A DNA stretch of 64,000 nt from Streptomyces lydicus (lineage in GTDB: Bacteria; Actinomycetota; Actinomycetes; Streptomycetales; Streptomycetaceae). Both the position numbers and the translations under genes were made by a program. Each line of letters starts with the position of its first letter. Positions within the stretch are counted from its first letter, which is position 1. The notes below the pieces were generated by a model. The model searched no databases, was not told where the DNA came from, and was given only the letters and a program-made list of their open reading frames with translations. Of this stretch, positions 40,390 to 49,901 are shown one piece after another. The stretch lies in contig NZ_CP017157.1 of NCBI RefSeq assembly GCF_001729485.1, forward strand, positions 1,550,001-1,614,000, in the 5' to 3' direction.

Positions 40390-41085
40390 TCAGCGCAGCG
40401 CCTCCGTGACGCCCTTCTCGCGCGGTCCCAGGAACTGCGGGTCGGGCCGCAGCACCGCGTCCACCGCCGCCTTCCCGGCCGCGAAGAGCTCCCGTACGCC
40501 GCCGTACGCCCAGGTCACGTCGTGCCGTTCGCCGGCCCCCACGCCGTAGGCGTCCACGCCCGCCGCCGCGCACAGGGCCAGCGCGCGCCGGATGTGGAAG
40601 CCCTGGCTGACCAGCACCGCCCGGTCCACACCGAAGATCCGGTGCGCGCGGCTGCAGGAGTCCCAGGTGTCGAAGCCCGCGTAGTCGCTGACGATCTTCC
40701 GCGCCGGGACCCCGTGCCGCAGCAGATAGGCCCGCATCGCGTCCGGTTCGTCGTAGTCGTGCCGGCTGTTGTCCCCGGTGACCAGCACCGCGCGGACCGT
40801 GCCCCGGCCGTACAGCGCGGCGGCGGCATCGAGCCGGTGGGCGAGGTACGGGGACGGCTCGCCGTTCCACAGGCCCGCGCCGAAGACGATGGCCACCGGC
40901 GCCGCGGGCGCGTCGGCGACGGTCCGCACCCGGGGGCCGGCGGTGGTGTTCATCCAGGTGGCCGGGGCCAGCGCGAGCACCGCCGCGGCCACCACCACCT
41001 GATAGGCGCGGCGTTGCCCGCGCCGGGTCCGTGGCAGCCGTACGCGGCGCGCCGCACCCCGTATCCGCCGCAGCAGTTCCGGCAT
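40390..41085 (-). CDS. YdcF/SanA-like (DUF218) membrane-anchored protein
   Basis: 231 residues from ATG at 41085; GGGGG and AGGG lie upstream. An N-terminal basic stretch and one membrane segment (QVVVAAAVLALAPATWM) are followed by the DUF218 domain: APVAIVFGAGLWNGEPSPYLAHRLDAAAALY, AVLVTGDNSRHDYDEPDAMRAYLLRHGVPARKIVSDYAGFDTWDSC, AVLVSQGFHIRRALALC. The SanA branch is implicated in envelope barrier and vancomycin tolerance in enterobacteria; here the role is unknown. Confidence 0.85.
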   Translation of the reverse strand: MPELLRRIRGAARRVRLPRTRRGQRRAYQVVVAAAVLALAPATWMNTTAGPRVRTVADAPAAPVAIVFGAGLWNGEPSPYLAHRLDAAAALYGRGTVRAVLVTGDNSRHDYDEPDAMRAYLLRHGVPARKIVSDYAGFDTWDSCSRAHRIFGVDRAVLVSQGFHIRRALALCAAAGVDAYGVGAGERHDVTWAYGGVRELFAAGKAAVDAVLRPDPQFLGPREKGVTEALR

Positions 41086-41233
41086 CCCTGCCCCCGTCCG
41101 TGACCGCATCCGATCACGTCCGGTCGTGATCGATCCCGCAGCAAGCGACGCCGCCCGGCCGATGATGGTTGCAGGGGCACCTGGCATCGTGACCGACGAC
41201 GCCCGTACCCCGGAGAGGGAGGACCGCACCACC

Positions 41234-41758
41234 ATGACGCCCGAGCCCGAGCGGCTGCCGTTCTTCGTCTACGGAACGCTGTGCCCCGGCGGCACCAACC
41301 ACGCCTGGGCCCTCCGCGGCCGCACCGCGCGCGAGGAACCGGCCCGGATCACCGGCGCGCTGCTCTACGACGGCCCCGGCTACCCCTACGCCGTCGCCGG
41401 GCCCCCGGAAGCGGTCGTGCACGGCGCCCTGGTCCTGCCCCGCGAGGCCGCCTACGACGAGGTGCGCGCGACCCTCGACCGGCTGGAGGGCTACGTCCCC
41501 GGCGACCCGGCGAACCTCTACGAGCGGGTGACCACCGAGGCCGTCCGCACCGACGGCGGCACCGAACGGGCCTGGGTCTACCTCGCGGCCGAGCCGCTCG
41601 CCGGCCGGCTGCGCGCCACCGGCACCCCCGTCGAGGGCGGCACCTGGCGCGGCGCGGCCGCGTCCGGCGCACCCGCCCCGGCTAACCTGGACGACCCCTC
41701 CCGAACCGACGGTCCCTCCTGCCCGGAGGGCCCCTCCCGTACCGCAGAACAGGTGTGA
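41234..41758 (+). CDS. Gamma-glutamylcyclotransferase (AIG2-like) family protein
   Basis: 174 residues from ATG at 41234, with GAGAGGGAGGA upstream. FFVYGTLCPGGTNHAW is the substrate-binding P/Y-G-T-L loop. VHGALVLPREAAYDEVRATLDRLEGYVPGDPANLYERVTTEAV contains the catalytic Glu in LDRLEGY. RAWVYLA ends the fold. The C-terminal 40 residues are a disordered Pro/Ser-rich tail. Its GTG/TGA overlap with the next gene (41755) implies coupling. Confidence 0.85.
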   Translation: MTPEPERLPFFVYGTLCPGGTNHAWALRGRTAREEPARITGALLYDGPGYPYAVAGPPEAVVHGALVLPREAAYDEVRATLDRLEGYVPGDPANLYERVTTEAVRTDGGTERAWVYLAAEPLAGRLRATGTPVEGGTWRGAAASGAPAPANLDDPSRTDGPSCPEGPSRTAEQV

Positions 41759-42804
41759 CCCCCGTGGCTCCCGCTCCCTCCTCCCCGTCCGAACGGCCCG
41801 CTCCCGGGCCGCTGCCCAAGGCCGAGCTGCATCTGCACATCGAAGGCACCCTGGAACCCGGACTGGCCTTCGCGCTGGCCGAACGCAACGGCGTCACGCT
41901 CCCCTACGCCACCGAGGACGAGCTGCGCCGCGCCTACTCCTTCGCCGACCTCCAGTCGTTCCTGGACCTCTACTACGCGCTGATGGCCGTACTGCGCACC
42001 GAGGACGACTTCGCCGACCTAGCCCACGCCTATCTGGCCCGCGCCAAGGAGCAGGGCGTACGGCACGCGGAGATCTTCTTCGACCCGCAGGCGCACACCG
42101 CCCGCGGCGTCCCGATCGGCACGGTCATCGGCGGCCTGGCCCGCGCGCTGGACAGCGCCGAGGACACCTACGGCATCAGCACCCGCCTGATCATGTGCTT
42201 CCTGCGCGACGAGACCGCCGATTCGGCCCTCGCGACCTTCGAGGCGGCCCGCCCGTACCTCGACCGGATCACCGCCGTCGGCCTGGACTCGGCCGAGGTC
42301 GGCCACCCGCCGTCGAAGTTCGCGGCGGTCTTCCGGCTCGCCAAGGAGGCCGGCCTCAAGTGCGTGGCGCACGCGGGGGAGGAGGGCCCGCCCGCGTACG
42401 TGTGGGAGGCCCTGGACGTCCTCGGCGTGGACCGGATCGACCACGGCGTGCGCTCCATGGAGGACGAGCGGCTGGTCGCCCGCCTCGCCGCCGAGCAGGT
42501 GCCGCTCACCGTCTGCCCGCTGTCCAACGTCCGGCTGCGGGTCATCGACGACCTCGCCGACCACCCGCTGCCCGCCATGCTGGAGGCCGGGCTGCTGGTG
42601 ACCGTCAACTCCGACGACCCGGCGTACTTCGGCGGCTACGTGGACGACAACTTCACCGCCGTGCGCGACGCCCTCGGCCTGGACCCGGCGACGCTGCGCA
42701 CCCTGGCCCGCAACTCCTTCCGCGCCTCCTTCCTGGACGAGGCGGTGCGCGAGAAGTACCTCAAGGAGGTCGACGCGCACGAGGCGGGCGCGCACCGGCA
42801 GTAG
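41755..42804 (+). CDS. Adenosine/adenine deaminase family protein, adenine-deaminase (Aah1) type by motifs
   Basis: 349 residues; GTG at 41755 overlaps the previous stop, and GTG at 41764 is an alternative. Metal ligands: [13 protein letters not shown] (HxH), [10 protein letters not shown] (His, Glu), RIDHG (His), [11 protein letters not shown] (Asp). Features such as [35 protein letters not shown] and [11 protein letters not shown] match the adenine deaminase branch more than adenosine deaminase (family knowledge). It would deaminate adenine to hypoxanthine in purine salvage. Confidence 0.85.
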   Translation: MTPVAPAPSSPSERPAPGPLPKAELHLHIEGTLEPGLAFALAERNGVTLPYATEDELRRAYSFADLQSFLDLYYALMAVLRTEDDFADLAHAYLARAKEQGVRHAEIFFDPQAHTARGVPIGTVIGGLARALDSAEDTYGISTRLIMCFLRDETADSALATFEAARPYLDRITAVGLDSAEVGHPPSKFAAVFRLAKEAGLKCVAHAGEEGPPAYVWEALDVLGVDRIDHGVRSMEDERLVARLAAEQVPLTVCPLSNVRLRVIDDLADHPLPAMLEAGLLVTVNSDDPAYFGGYVDDNFTAVRDALGLDPATLRTLARNSFRASFLDEAVREKYLKEVDAHEAGAHRQ

Positions 42805-42902
42805 CGGACGCACACCGCGCGCGACGGGCGCGGCAGCCGGACGGAACACAGAGTTCGCCGCGGGGAAACGGCCCCGCAACGCCCGGCTGCCACGCTCCCG
42901 TC

Positions 42903-43781
42903 ATGACGGCGCCGACACCGCACCCCTCCGCCCCGTCCCCCGCGCCCCTCGGCGCCGGGGACCTCGCCGCCGAGATCACCGCCCAGCTGAGCACCCGGCT
43001 CCGCACGGTCCGGCTGCACGGCTTCCACCGCCCCGCACCGGCCGCCCCCACCCTCGTCGCGGTGGCCCACGGCAGCCGCGATCCGCGGGCGCTGCCCACC
43101 GTCCGCGCGCTCCTCGACCGGGTCCGCGCGCTCCGCCCCGGCCTGCCCGTACGGCTCGGCCACCTCGAACTCAACCGTCCGCTGCTCGCCGACACCCTCG
43201 CGGAGCTGTCCGGCCGGGCCGTCCTCGTACCGCTGCTCTTCGGCCACGGCCACCACGTCACCCACGACCTGCCCGCCGCGCTGGCCGCCGCCCCGCACCT
43301 CACCGGCCGGACTGCCGAGCCGCTCGGGCCGCACCCGCTGCTCGCCGAGGCGCTGCACGGCAGGCTGCTGGAGGCCGGCGCCACCGCCGGCCGCGGCTGC
43401 ACCGCCGTGGTCCTGGCCGCCGCCGGCTCCCGGTCCGCGCGCTCCGCCCGGGACACCGAACGCACCACCGCCCTCCTCTCCGCCCGCCTCGGCGGCCTCC
43501 CCGTGGTCCCCGCCTACGCCTCCGCCGCCACCCCGTCCGTGCCCGACGCGGTCCGGGAACTGACCGCCCGCGGCCACGAACGGATCGCCGTCGCCGGCTG
43601 CTTCACCGCGCCCGGCCGCTTCGCCACCCAGTGCGCACAGGCCGCCCCCGGGGCCGCCGCCGCGCCCCTGGGCGACCACCCCGCACTGGCCCGTCTGGTC
43701 CTGCACCGCTACGACCAGGCGCTCCTGACGCGTTCCGGATCCGACCCCGAGAGCACCAGGGCGGCTACCGTCGCTGTATGA
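42903..43781 (+). CDS. Sirohydrochlorin chelatase (CbiX/SirB type)
   Basis: 292 residues, ATG at 42903. Two tandem CbiX-like halves are visible: [26 protein letters not shown] with [20 protein letters not shown] in the first, and [27 protein letters not shown] with [21 protein letters not shown] in the second. HGS and GHGHH supply the His residues for metal insertion. It would insert iron (or cobalt) into sirohydrochlorin, making siroheme needed by NirB. It overlaps the start of the dgt gene (ATGA). Confidence 0.85.
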   Translation: MTAPTPHPSAPSPAPLGAGDLAAEITAQLSTRLRTVRLHGFHRPAPAAPTLVAVAHGSRDPRALPTVRALLDRVRALRPGLPVRLGHLELNRPLLADTLAELSGRAVLVPLLFGHGHHVTHDLPAALAAAPHLTGRTAEPLGPHPLLAEALHGRLLEAGATAGRGCTAVVLAAAGSRSARSARDTERTTALLSARLGGLPVVPAYASAATPSVPDAVRELTARGHERIAVAGCFTAPGRFATQCAQAAPGAAAAPLGDHPALARLVLHRYDQALLTRSGSDPESTRAATVAV

Positions 43782-45091
43782 CGGGCACACCACCGACCAT
43801 CCCCGGCTACACCCCGGCCGACGCCGAGCGCTGGGTCCCCGAGCCCGACAAACGGCCCGGCCGCACCGCCTTCCAGCGCGACCGCGCCCGCGTGCTGCAC
43901 TCCGCCGCGCTGCGCCGGCTGGCCGGCAAGACCCAGGTCGTCACCCCCGGCGCGCACACCCACGCCTGGGACGCCACCCCGCGCACCCGGCTGACCCACT
44001 CCCTGGAGTGCGCCCAGGTCGGCCGCGAACTGGGCGCGGCCCTCGGCTGTGACCCGGACCTGGTCGAGACCGCCTGTCTGGCGCACGATCTCGGCCACCC
44101 GCCCTTCGGCCACAACGGCGAGCAGGCCCTCAACGAAGTCGCCGCGTCCTGCGGCGGCTTCGAGGGCAACGCCCAGTCGCTGCGGCTGCTGGCCCGTCTG
44201 GAGCCCAAGCGCTTCGTGTCCGCCCCGGGCGGCAGCGTGGTCAGCGTCGGACTGAACCTCTCCCGCGCCGCCCTCGACGCCGCCACCAAGTACCCCTGGG
44301 CGCGCGGCGGCCACCCCACCGACCCCGGCTCCCGGAAGTTCGGGGTCTACGAGGACGACCTGCCCGTCTTCGCGTGGTTCCGGCAGGGCACGCCCGACGG
44401 GGCGCAGAGCTTCGAGGCCCAGGTCATGGACTGGTCCGACGACGTCGCGTACTCGGTGCACGACGTCGAGGACGGACTGCACGCCGGGCACCTCGACCCC
44501 AACGTCCTGCTCGCCGACCCCGAGCGCGCCGAGATCTTCGCGGTCGCCGCCGAGCGCTATGCGCCGGGCGCCGGCGACGCGGAGCTGGCCGCGGCGCTGG
44601 ACCGCCTGCTGGAGCAGGAGTGGTGGCCGCACGGCTACGACGGCTCGGCCCTCGCCCAGGCCCGCCTCAAGGACGCCACCAGCCAGCTGATCGGCCGCTT
44701 CTGCCTGGCCGCCGAGGCCGCGACCCGCGCCAGGTGGGGCAGCGGCCGGCTCACCCGCTACGGAGCGGAGCTGGTGGTTCCGGCCGAAACCCGGCTGGAA
44801 TGCGCCGTTTTGAAAGCGGTCGCCGACCGCTATGTCATGCAGCGCCCCGACCAGGAGGCGCTCCGCGCCGACCAGCGCATCGTCATCGCCGAACTGGCCG
44901 AGGCGCTGCTCGCCCGCGCCCCCGACGGCCTTGACCCGCAGTTCCGTTCGCTGTTCGACGCGGCCCCCGACGACACCGCCCGGATGCGCGCCGTCATCGA
45001 CCAGATCGCGGCCTTGACGGACCTCTCGGCGCGCTCTCTGCACGCCCGCCTCACCCGACGCCCTGGTAACGCAGAGGCCAACCCAGGGTGA
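43778..45091 (+). CDS. dgt: Deoxyguanosinetriphosphate triphosphohydrolase (dGTPase)
   Basis: 437 residues from ATG at 43778, overlapping the chelatase stop. HD-domain residues: [16 protein letters not shown] (His), [19 protein letters not shown] (HD) and [17 protein letters not shown] (Asp). N-terminal [27 protein letters not shown] and [14 protein letters not shown] are typical of dNTP triphosphohydrolases. It hydrolyses dGTP or other dNTPs to deoxynucleosides and tripolyphosphate. A perfect hairpin follows the stop. Confidence 0.93.
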   Translation: MTGTPPTIPGYTPADAERWVPEPDKRPGRTAFQRDRARVLHSAALRRLAGKTQVVTPGAHTHAWDATPRTRLTHSLECAQVGRELGAALGCDPDLVETACLAHDLGHPPFGHNGEQALNEVAASCGGFEGNAQSLRLLARLEPKRFVSAPGGSVVSVGLNLSRAALDAATKYPWARGGHPTDPGSRKFGVYEDDLPVFAWFRQGTPDGAQSFEAQVMDWSDDVAYSVHDVEDGLHAGHLDPNVLLADPERAEIFAVAAERYAPGAGDAELAAALDRLLEQEWWPHGYDGSALAQARLKDATSQLIGRFCLAAEAATRARWGSGRLTRYGAELVVPAETRLECAVLKAVADRYVMQRPDQEALRADQRIVIAELAEALLARAPDGLDPQFRSLFDAAPDDTARMRAVIDQIAALTDLSARSLHARLTRRPGNAEANPG

Positions 45092-45095
45092 CCCT

Positions 45096-45120
45096 AGGGG
45101 GGAAGCCCCTCTTCCCCCCT
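45096..45120 (+). terminator. Terminator after dgt
   Basis: AGGGGGGAAG (45096-45105) pairs exactly with CTTCCCCCCT (45111-45120) around a CCCCT loop, 5 bases after the dgt stop codon. Confidence 0.75.
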
Positions 45121-45251
45121 CACGCTCCGTGCGGGACGCTCGAAGCCGACCGTTTTCGAACGGGGGTCGCGGACAACCCCACCACCACCGAACACCTCTA
45201 CGGGGGAAAGCGAACCGGGACCGCACCCGGAGAGCGACCAGGGGGTAACCG

Positions 45252-45277
45252 ACCAGCCGGAACACACCAGCCGGAAC
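45252..45277. repeat. 14-bp-period direct repeat upstream of the flavoprotein gene
   Basis: ACCAGCCGGAAC occurs at 45252-45263 and 45266-45277. It lies in the 291-base leader of the ferredoxin-reductase-like gene. No gene is seen in this leader. Confidence 0.5.
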
Positions 45278-45382
45278 CGAGCGGGGGAAGCACCAGCACA
45301 CCGGAGACCGAACCGGGGGGCACATCGGGGGCGTTTACGGACGCGGACGCGGACGTACGGCACCGCAACGAGGAGGAAGCAA

Positions 45383-46648
45383 GTGGTCGACGCACACCAG
45401 ACGTTCGTCATCGTCGGGGGTGGCCTGGCCGGAGCCAAGGCGGCGGAGACGCTCCGCGGGGAAGGCTTCACCGGCCGGGTGATCCTCATCTGTGACGAGC
45501 GCGACCACCCCTACGAACGGCCCCCGCTGTCCAAGGGGTACCTGCTCGGCAAGGAAGAGCGCGACAGCGTCTTCGTCCATGAACCCGCCTGGTACGCCCA
45601 GGCACACATCGAGCTCCACCTGGGCCAGCCCGCCGTCCACCTGGACCCCGACGCCAAAACCGTACGCCTCGGCGACGGCACCCTGATCGCCTACGACAAG
45701 CTGCTGCTGGCCACCGGCGCCGAACCGCGCCGCCTCGACATCCCCGGCACCGGCCTGGCCGGCGTCCACCACCTGCGGCGCCTCGCGCACGCCGAGCGGC
45801 TGCGCGGCGTGCTGGCCTCCCTCGGCCGCGACAACGGCCACCTCGTGATCGCCGGCGCCGGCTGGATCGGCCTGGAGGTCGCCGCCGCCGCCCGCTCCTA
45901 CGGCGCCGAGGTCACCGTCGTCGAGGCCGCCCCCACCCCGCTGCACGGCATCCTGGGCCCCGAACTCGGCGGCCTGTTCACCGACCTGCACCGCGCACAC
46001 GGCGTCCGCTTCCACTTCGGCGCCCGCTTCACCGAAATCGTCGGCCAGGACGGCATGGTGCTCGCCGTGCGCACCGACGACGGCGAGGAACACCCCGCCC
46101 ACGACGTGCTCGCCGCGATCGGCGCCGCGCCGCGCACCGCGCTCGCCGAACAGGCCGGCCTCGACCTCGTCGACCGCGCGGCCGGCGGCGGCATCGCGGT
46201 GGACGCCGCGCTGCGCACCTCCGATCCGTACATCTACGCCGCGGGCGACGTCGCCGCCGCCGACCACCCCCTCCTCGACACCCGCCTGCGCGTCGAACAC
46301 TGGGCCAACGCCCTCAACGGAGGCCCCGCGGCCGCCCGCGCCATGCTCGGCCAGGACATCAGCTACGACCGCGTCCCGTACTTCTTCTCCGACCAGTACG
46401 ACGTCGGCATGGAGTACTCCGGCTACGCCCCGCCCGGCTCGTACGCGCAGGTCGTCTGCCGCGGCGACGTCGCCAAGCGGGAGTTCATCGCCTTCTGGCT
46501 CGCCGCCGACGGCCGGCTGCTGGCGGGCATGAACGTCAACGTGTGGGACGTCGCCGAAAGCATCCAGCGGCTCATCCGCTCCAACCACCCGCTGGACCCG
46601 ATCAAGCTGGCCGATCCGGAGGTTCCGCTGACCGCGCTGCTCCCGTAG
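45383..46648 (+). CDS. NAD(P)/FAD-dependent ferredoxin-reductase-like oxidoreductase
   Basis: 421 residues. GTG at 45383 follows a strong AGGAGG. FAD-binding FVIVGGGLAGAKAAETLRGEGF, NAD-binding LVIAGAGWIGLEVAAAARSYGAEVTVVE, and YIYAAGDVAAADHPLLDTRLRVEHWANALNGGPAAARAML give the two Rossmann folds and the second FAD motif. A reductase C-terminal domain follows (VPYFFSDQYDVGMEYSGYA). This is the putidaredoxin/rubredoxin reductase class, which supplies electrons to ferredoxins or P450s. A partner may be the P450 at 34.6 kb; that link is inference. Confidence 0.92.
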   Translation: MVDAHQTFVIVGGGLAGAKAAETLRGEGFTGRVILICDERDHPYERPPLSKGYLLGKEERDSVFVHEPAWYAQAHIELHLGQPAVHLDPDAKTVRLGDGTLIAYDKLLLATGAEPRRLDIPGTGLAGVHHLRRLAHAERLRGVLASLGRDNGHLVIAGAGWIGLEVAAAARSYGAEVTVVEAAPTPLHGILGPELGGLFTDLHRAHGVRFHFGARFTEIVGQDGMVLAVRTDDGEEHPAHDVLAAIGAAPRTALAEQAGLDLVDRAAGGGIAVDAALRTSDPYIYAAGDVAAADHPLLDTRLRVEHWANALNGGPAAARAMLGQDISYDRVPYFFSDQYDVGMEYSGYAPPGSYAQVVCRGDVAKREFIAFWLAADGRLLAGMNVNVWDVAESIQRLIRSNHPLDPIKLADPEVPLTALLP

Positions 46649-46657
46649 CGTGCGCGT

Positions 46658-47656
46658 ATGACGCAGCGCACCGGCCCCGTCCGCCCCGGCGGTGACGCCC
46701 CGGACCTCGTCACGTTCGACGACGTCCGGGACGCCGCCCGGCGACTGGCGGGCGTGGCCCACCGCACCCCCGTCCTCCGCTCCCGCACCCTCGACGCGGC
46801 GGTCGGCGCCGAGGTGCACCTCAAGTGCGAGAACTTCCAGCGGGTCGGCGCCTTCAAGTTCCGCGGCGCCTACAACGCCCTCTCCCGGCTCGCACCGGAG
46901 CAACTGGCCCGCGGCGTCGCCGCCTACTCCTCGGGCAACCACGCGCAGGCCGTCGCGCTGGCCGCGCGGGAGCTGGGCAGCCGCGCCGTCATCGTCATGC
47001 CCGAGGACGCCCCGCAGTCCAAGGCCGACGCGACAGCCGGCTACGGCGCCGAGATCGTCCGCTACGACCGCTACACCGCCGACCGCGCCGCCCTCGCCCA
47101 CCAGCTCGCCGAGGAACGCGGACTGGCCCTCGTCCCGCCCTACGAGCACCCGCACATCATCGCGGGACAGGGCACCGCCGCCCTGGAACTGCTGGAGGAG
47201 ACCGGCCGGCTCGACGCGCTGCTGGCCCCCGTCGGCGGCGGCGGGCTGATGGCCGGCTCGGCCACCGCCGCCACCGCGCTGGCACCGGGCATCCGCATGA
47301 TCGGCGTCGAGCCGGAGGCCGGCGACGACACCCGCCGCTCCCTGGCCGCCGGCCACCCCGTCACCATCCCCGTACCGCGCACCATCGCCGACGGCCAGGC
47401 CGTCGACACCCCCGGCGCGCTGACCTTCGCCATCAACCGCCGCCTGCTCGACTCCGTCGTCCTGGTCAGCGACGACGAGATCCGCGCCGCCATGCGGTTC
47501 GCCTTCGAGCGGCTGAAGATCGTCACCGAACCCAGCGGCGCCAGCGCCCTCGCCGCCCTCCTGGCCGGCCGCGTCAGCCCCCTGCCGGCCCGCATCGGCG
47601 TGATCATCTCCGGCGGCAACATCGGCCCGGACCGCTTCGCCGAACTGCTGGGGTGA
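46658..47656 (+). CDS. Threonine/serine dehydratase (PLP-dependent)
   Basis: 332 residues. The PLP Lys lies in GAFKFRGAYNAL; the phosphate-binding Ser and the SSGNHAQAVALAA and PVGGGGLMAG loops are present. No C-terminal ACT regulatory domain, so it is the short, catabolic-type or serine-racemase-like form. It would convert threonine to 2-oxobutyrate and ammonia or act on serine/aminoacrylate. It lies 9 bases after the flavoprotein gene and is probably co-transcribed with it. Confidence 0.9.
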   Translation: MTQRTGPVRPGGDAPDLVTFDDVRDAARRLAGVAHRTPVLRSRTLDAAVGAEVHLKCENFQRVGAFKFRGAYNALSRLAPEQLARGVAAYSSGNHAQAVALAARELGSRAVIVMPEDAPQSKADATAGYGAEIVRYDRYTADRAALAHQLAEERGLALVPPYEHPHIIAGQGTAALELLEETGRLDALLAPVGGGGLMAGSATAATALAPGIRMIGVEPEAGDDTRRSLAAGHPVTIPVPRTIADGQAVDTPGALTFAINRRLLDSVVLVSDDEIRAAMRFAFERLKIVTEPSGASALAALLAGRVSPLPARIGVIISGGNIGPDRFAELLG

Positions 47657-47714
47657 CCCGCGGCGACGGGGCCGCCACCGTGGGCGCCCGGACAGGAGTG
47701 TCCGACCCCGGCCG

Positions 47715-47720
47715 TAGAAT
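47715..47720 (+). promoter_or_regulatory. Candidate -10 box giving a leaderless dnaG transcript
   Basis: TAGAAT is followed by six bases and then the GTG start of dnaG at 47727, the exact layout of a leaderless Streptomyces promoter. No strong -35 box is visible. Confidence 0.4.
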
Positions 47721-47726
47721 TCACGC

Positions 47727-49643
47727 GTGGCAGGCAGGATCAACGATGACGATGTGAAGGCGGTGCGGGACGCGGTCCCGATCGACGCCGTCGTGTCCGA
47801 GTACCTCCAGCTCCGCAACGCCGGCGGCGGCAACCTCAAGGGCCTGTGCCCCTTCCACGACGAGAAGTCCCCGTCGTTCCACGTCAGCCCCGCCAAGGGC
47901 CTGTACCACTGCTTCGGCTGCCAGGAGGGCGGCGACACCGTCGACTTCGTCATGAAGATCGACCACCTCTCCTTCGCCGAGACCATCGAGCGCCTCGCCT
48001 CCCAGGCCGGCATCACCCTGCGCTACGAGGAGGGCGGCTACAGCCCCGGCCGCCAGCAGGGCGAACGCACCCGCCTGGTGGAGGCCCACAAGGCCGCCGC
48101 CCAGTTCTACGTCGAGCAGCTCGACAGCCCCGAGGCCGAGATCGCCCGCGCGTTCCTCGCCGAGCGCGGCTTCGACCAGGCCGCCGCCCAGCACTTCGGA
48201 GTCGGCTACAGCCCGGCCGGCTGGGACCACCTCACCCGCTTCCTCCGCGGCCGCCGCTTCACCGACCAGGAGCTGGTCCTCTCCGGCCTCTCCCAGGAGG
48301 GCCGCCGCGGCCCCATCGACCGCTTCCGCGGCCGGCTGATGTGGCCGATCCGCGACATCGCCGGCGAGGTCGTCGGCTTCGGCGCCCGCAAGCTCCGCGA
48401 CGACGACAACGGCCCCAAGTACCTCAACACCCCCGAGACCCCCCTCTACCGCAAGTCGCAGGTCCTCTACGGCATCGACCTCGCCAAGAAGGAGATCGCC
48501 CGGACCAACCGCGCCGTTGTCGTCGAGGGCTACACCGATGTGATGGCCTGCCACCTGGCCGGCATCACCACCGCCATCGCCACCTGCGGCACGTCCTTCG
48601 GCGAGGGCCACATCAAGATCCTCCGACGGCTGCTGATGGACAACTCCGGCTCCGAGGTGGTCTTCACCTTCGACGGCGACGCCGCGGGCCAGAAGGCCGC
48701 CCTGCGCGCCTTCGAGGACGACCAGAAGTTCGCCGCCGAGACCTCCATCGCCATCACCCCGGGCGGCATGGACCCCTGCGACCTGCGGCTCGCCAAGGGC
48801 GACCAGGCCGTCGCCGACCTCGTCGAGTCCCGCACGCCGCTCTTCGAGTTCGCGCTGCGGCACGTCGTCTCCCGGCACAACCTGGACACCACCGTGGGCC
48901 GGGCCGCCGCGCTGGACGAGGCGGCCCCCATCGTCGCCCACATCAAGAACAGCTCCATCCAGCACGAATCCGCCGTCCAGCTCGCCGGCATGCTCGGCAT
49001 CCTGGACACCCAGTTCGTCGTCAAGCGCGTCGCCCAGCTCGCCCGCTGGGCCCGCGAACGGGGCCGCGACGGCCGCCCCGACCAGCACCGCGGCCCGCAG
49101 CGCCGCCCGGCCGCCGCGCCCGAGCAGCCCCGCCCCGCCCCCGGCCCGCGCGGCCCCGCGCTCAACCTCCGCAGCCCCGCCCACCGCGTCGAGCGCGAAC
49201 TGCTCAAGCTCGCCCTGCAGCGCCCCGACCTGGTCTCCCCGGCCTTCGACGCGTACGGCGCCGACGAGTTCACCGCGCCGCCCTACGCCGTGGTCCGCCA
49301 GTGCATCGAGGACGCCGGCGGCGCCGCGGCCGGTGCCTCCGACGACGGCTACATCGCCCGGGTCCGCGAGGCCGCCCCCGACGACACCGTCCGCGCCATG
49401 GTCACCGAGCTCGCCGTCGAACCGCTGCACACCCGCCGCGACCCCGACGAGGCGTACGCCGGCGTCCAGTTGGTCACCGTCCGCCTCGCCGCGGTCAACC
49501 AACGCGTCACGGAGATCCGCGGCACCCTCCAGCGCCTCGGCCCGCGCGCCGACCCCGAGCACCTCGCCGCCGTGCAGAACGAACTGTGGGTTCTCCAGCA
49601 GTACGGCCAGTCCCTCCGCGAGCGGGGCTACGCCGCGCTGTAG
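47727..49643 (+). CDS. dnaG: DNA primase DnaG
   Basis: 638 residues, GTG start (VAGRINDDDVKAVRDAVPIDAVVSEYLQLR). The N-terminal CHC2 zinc finger has LCPFHDEKSPSFHV and LYHCFGCQEGGDTVDFV. The Toprim catalytic core includes AVVVEGYTDVMACHLAGI and EVVFTFDGDAAGQKAALRAFE. A Pro/Arg-rich linker (about 440-475) precedes the C-terminal DnaB-interaction domain (HRVERELLKLALQRPDLV). It makes RNA primers for replication. It lies directly upstream of the primary-type sigma factor gene, the macromolecular-synthesis order known in actinomycetes. Confidence 0.95.
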   Translation: MAGRINDDDVKAVRDAVPIDAVVSEYLQLRNAGGGNLKGLCPFHDEKSPSFHVSPAKGLYHCFGCQEGGDTVDFVMKIDHLSFAETIERLASQAGITLRYEEGGYSPGRQQGERTRLVEAHKAAAQFYVEQLDSPEAEIARAFLAERGFDQAAAQHFGVGYSPAGWDHLTRFLRGRRFTDQELVLSGLSQEGRRGPIDRFRGRLMWPIRDIAGEVVGFGARKLRDDDNGPKYLNTPETPLYRKSQVLYGIDLAKKEIARTNRAVVVEGYTDVMACHLAGITTAIATCGTSFGEGHIKILRRLLMDNSGSEVVFTFDGDAAGQKAALRAFEDDQKFAAETSIAITPGGMDPCDLRLAKGDQAVADLVESRTPLFEFALRHVVSRHNLDTTVGRAAALDEAAPIVAHIKNSSIQHESAVQLAGMLGILDTQFVVKRVAQLARWARERGRDGRPDQHRGPQRRPAAAPEQPRPAPGPRGPALNLRSPAHRVERELLKLALQRPDLVSPAFDAYGADEFTAPPYAVVRQCIEDAGGAAAGASDDGYIARVREAAPDDTVRAMVTELAVEPLHTRRDPDEAYAGVQLVTVRLAAVNQRVTEIRGTLQRLGPRADPEHLAAVQNELWVLQQYGQSLRERGYAAL

Positions 49644-49901
49644 GGGCCGGCGAACACCCCGCGGTAGCCGTCCGGTCACGGACCGGACTCAAAAAGTGGT
49701 CGCACGCCCCTCGTGGCGGGAGTGTGTCGTACTCCACACTGAGGAGCGGTGCCTGAGTCATCGGAGCGCGGCGGGTCCGGTCGTACGCCCCCGGAAACCC
49801 CCGCGGAACCGCTCTCGATGTACGGGACGGACGGCGGCCCGGCCGCCACCGTACCCGGCCTTTCTGCCGCCTCAGCAGCGATCACCCTGGAGGTCGCCCC
49901 C

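Noticed and set aside
45335..49679. Two long minus-strand ORFs (893 and 652 residues) opposite the flavoprotein, dehydratase and dnaG genes
   Set aside because: They are antisense of strongly supported genes, have Val/Gly/Ala-rich composition, and no recognisable domains.
49749..49901. 51-residue N-terminal extension of the sigma factor from GTG 49749
   Set aside because: The purine run is only 2 bases before that GTG, whereas GGAGG stands 8 bases before GTG 49902; the extension is low-complexity. It cannot be fully excluded.
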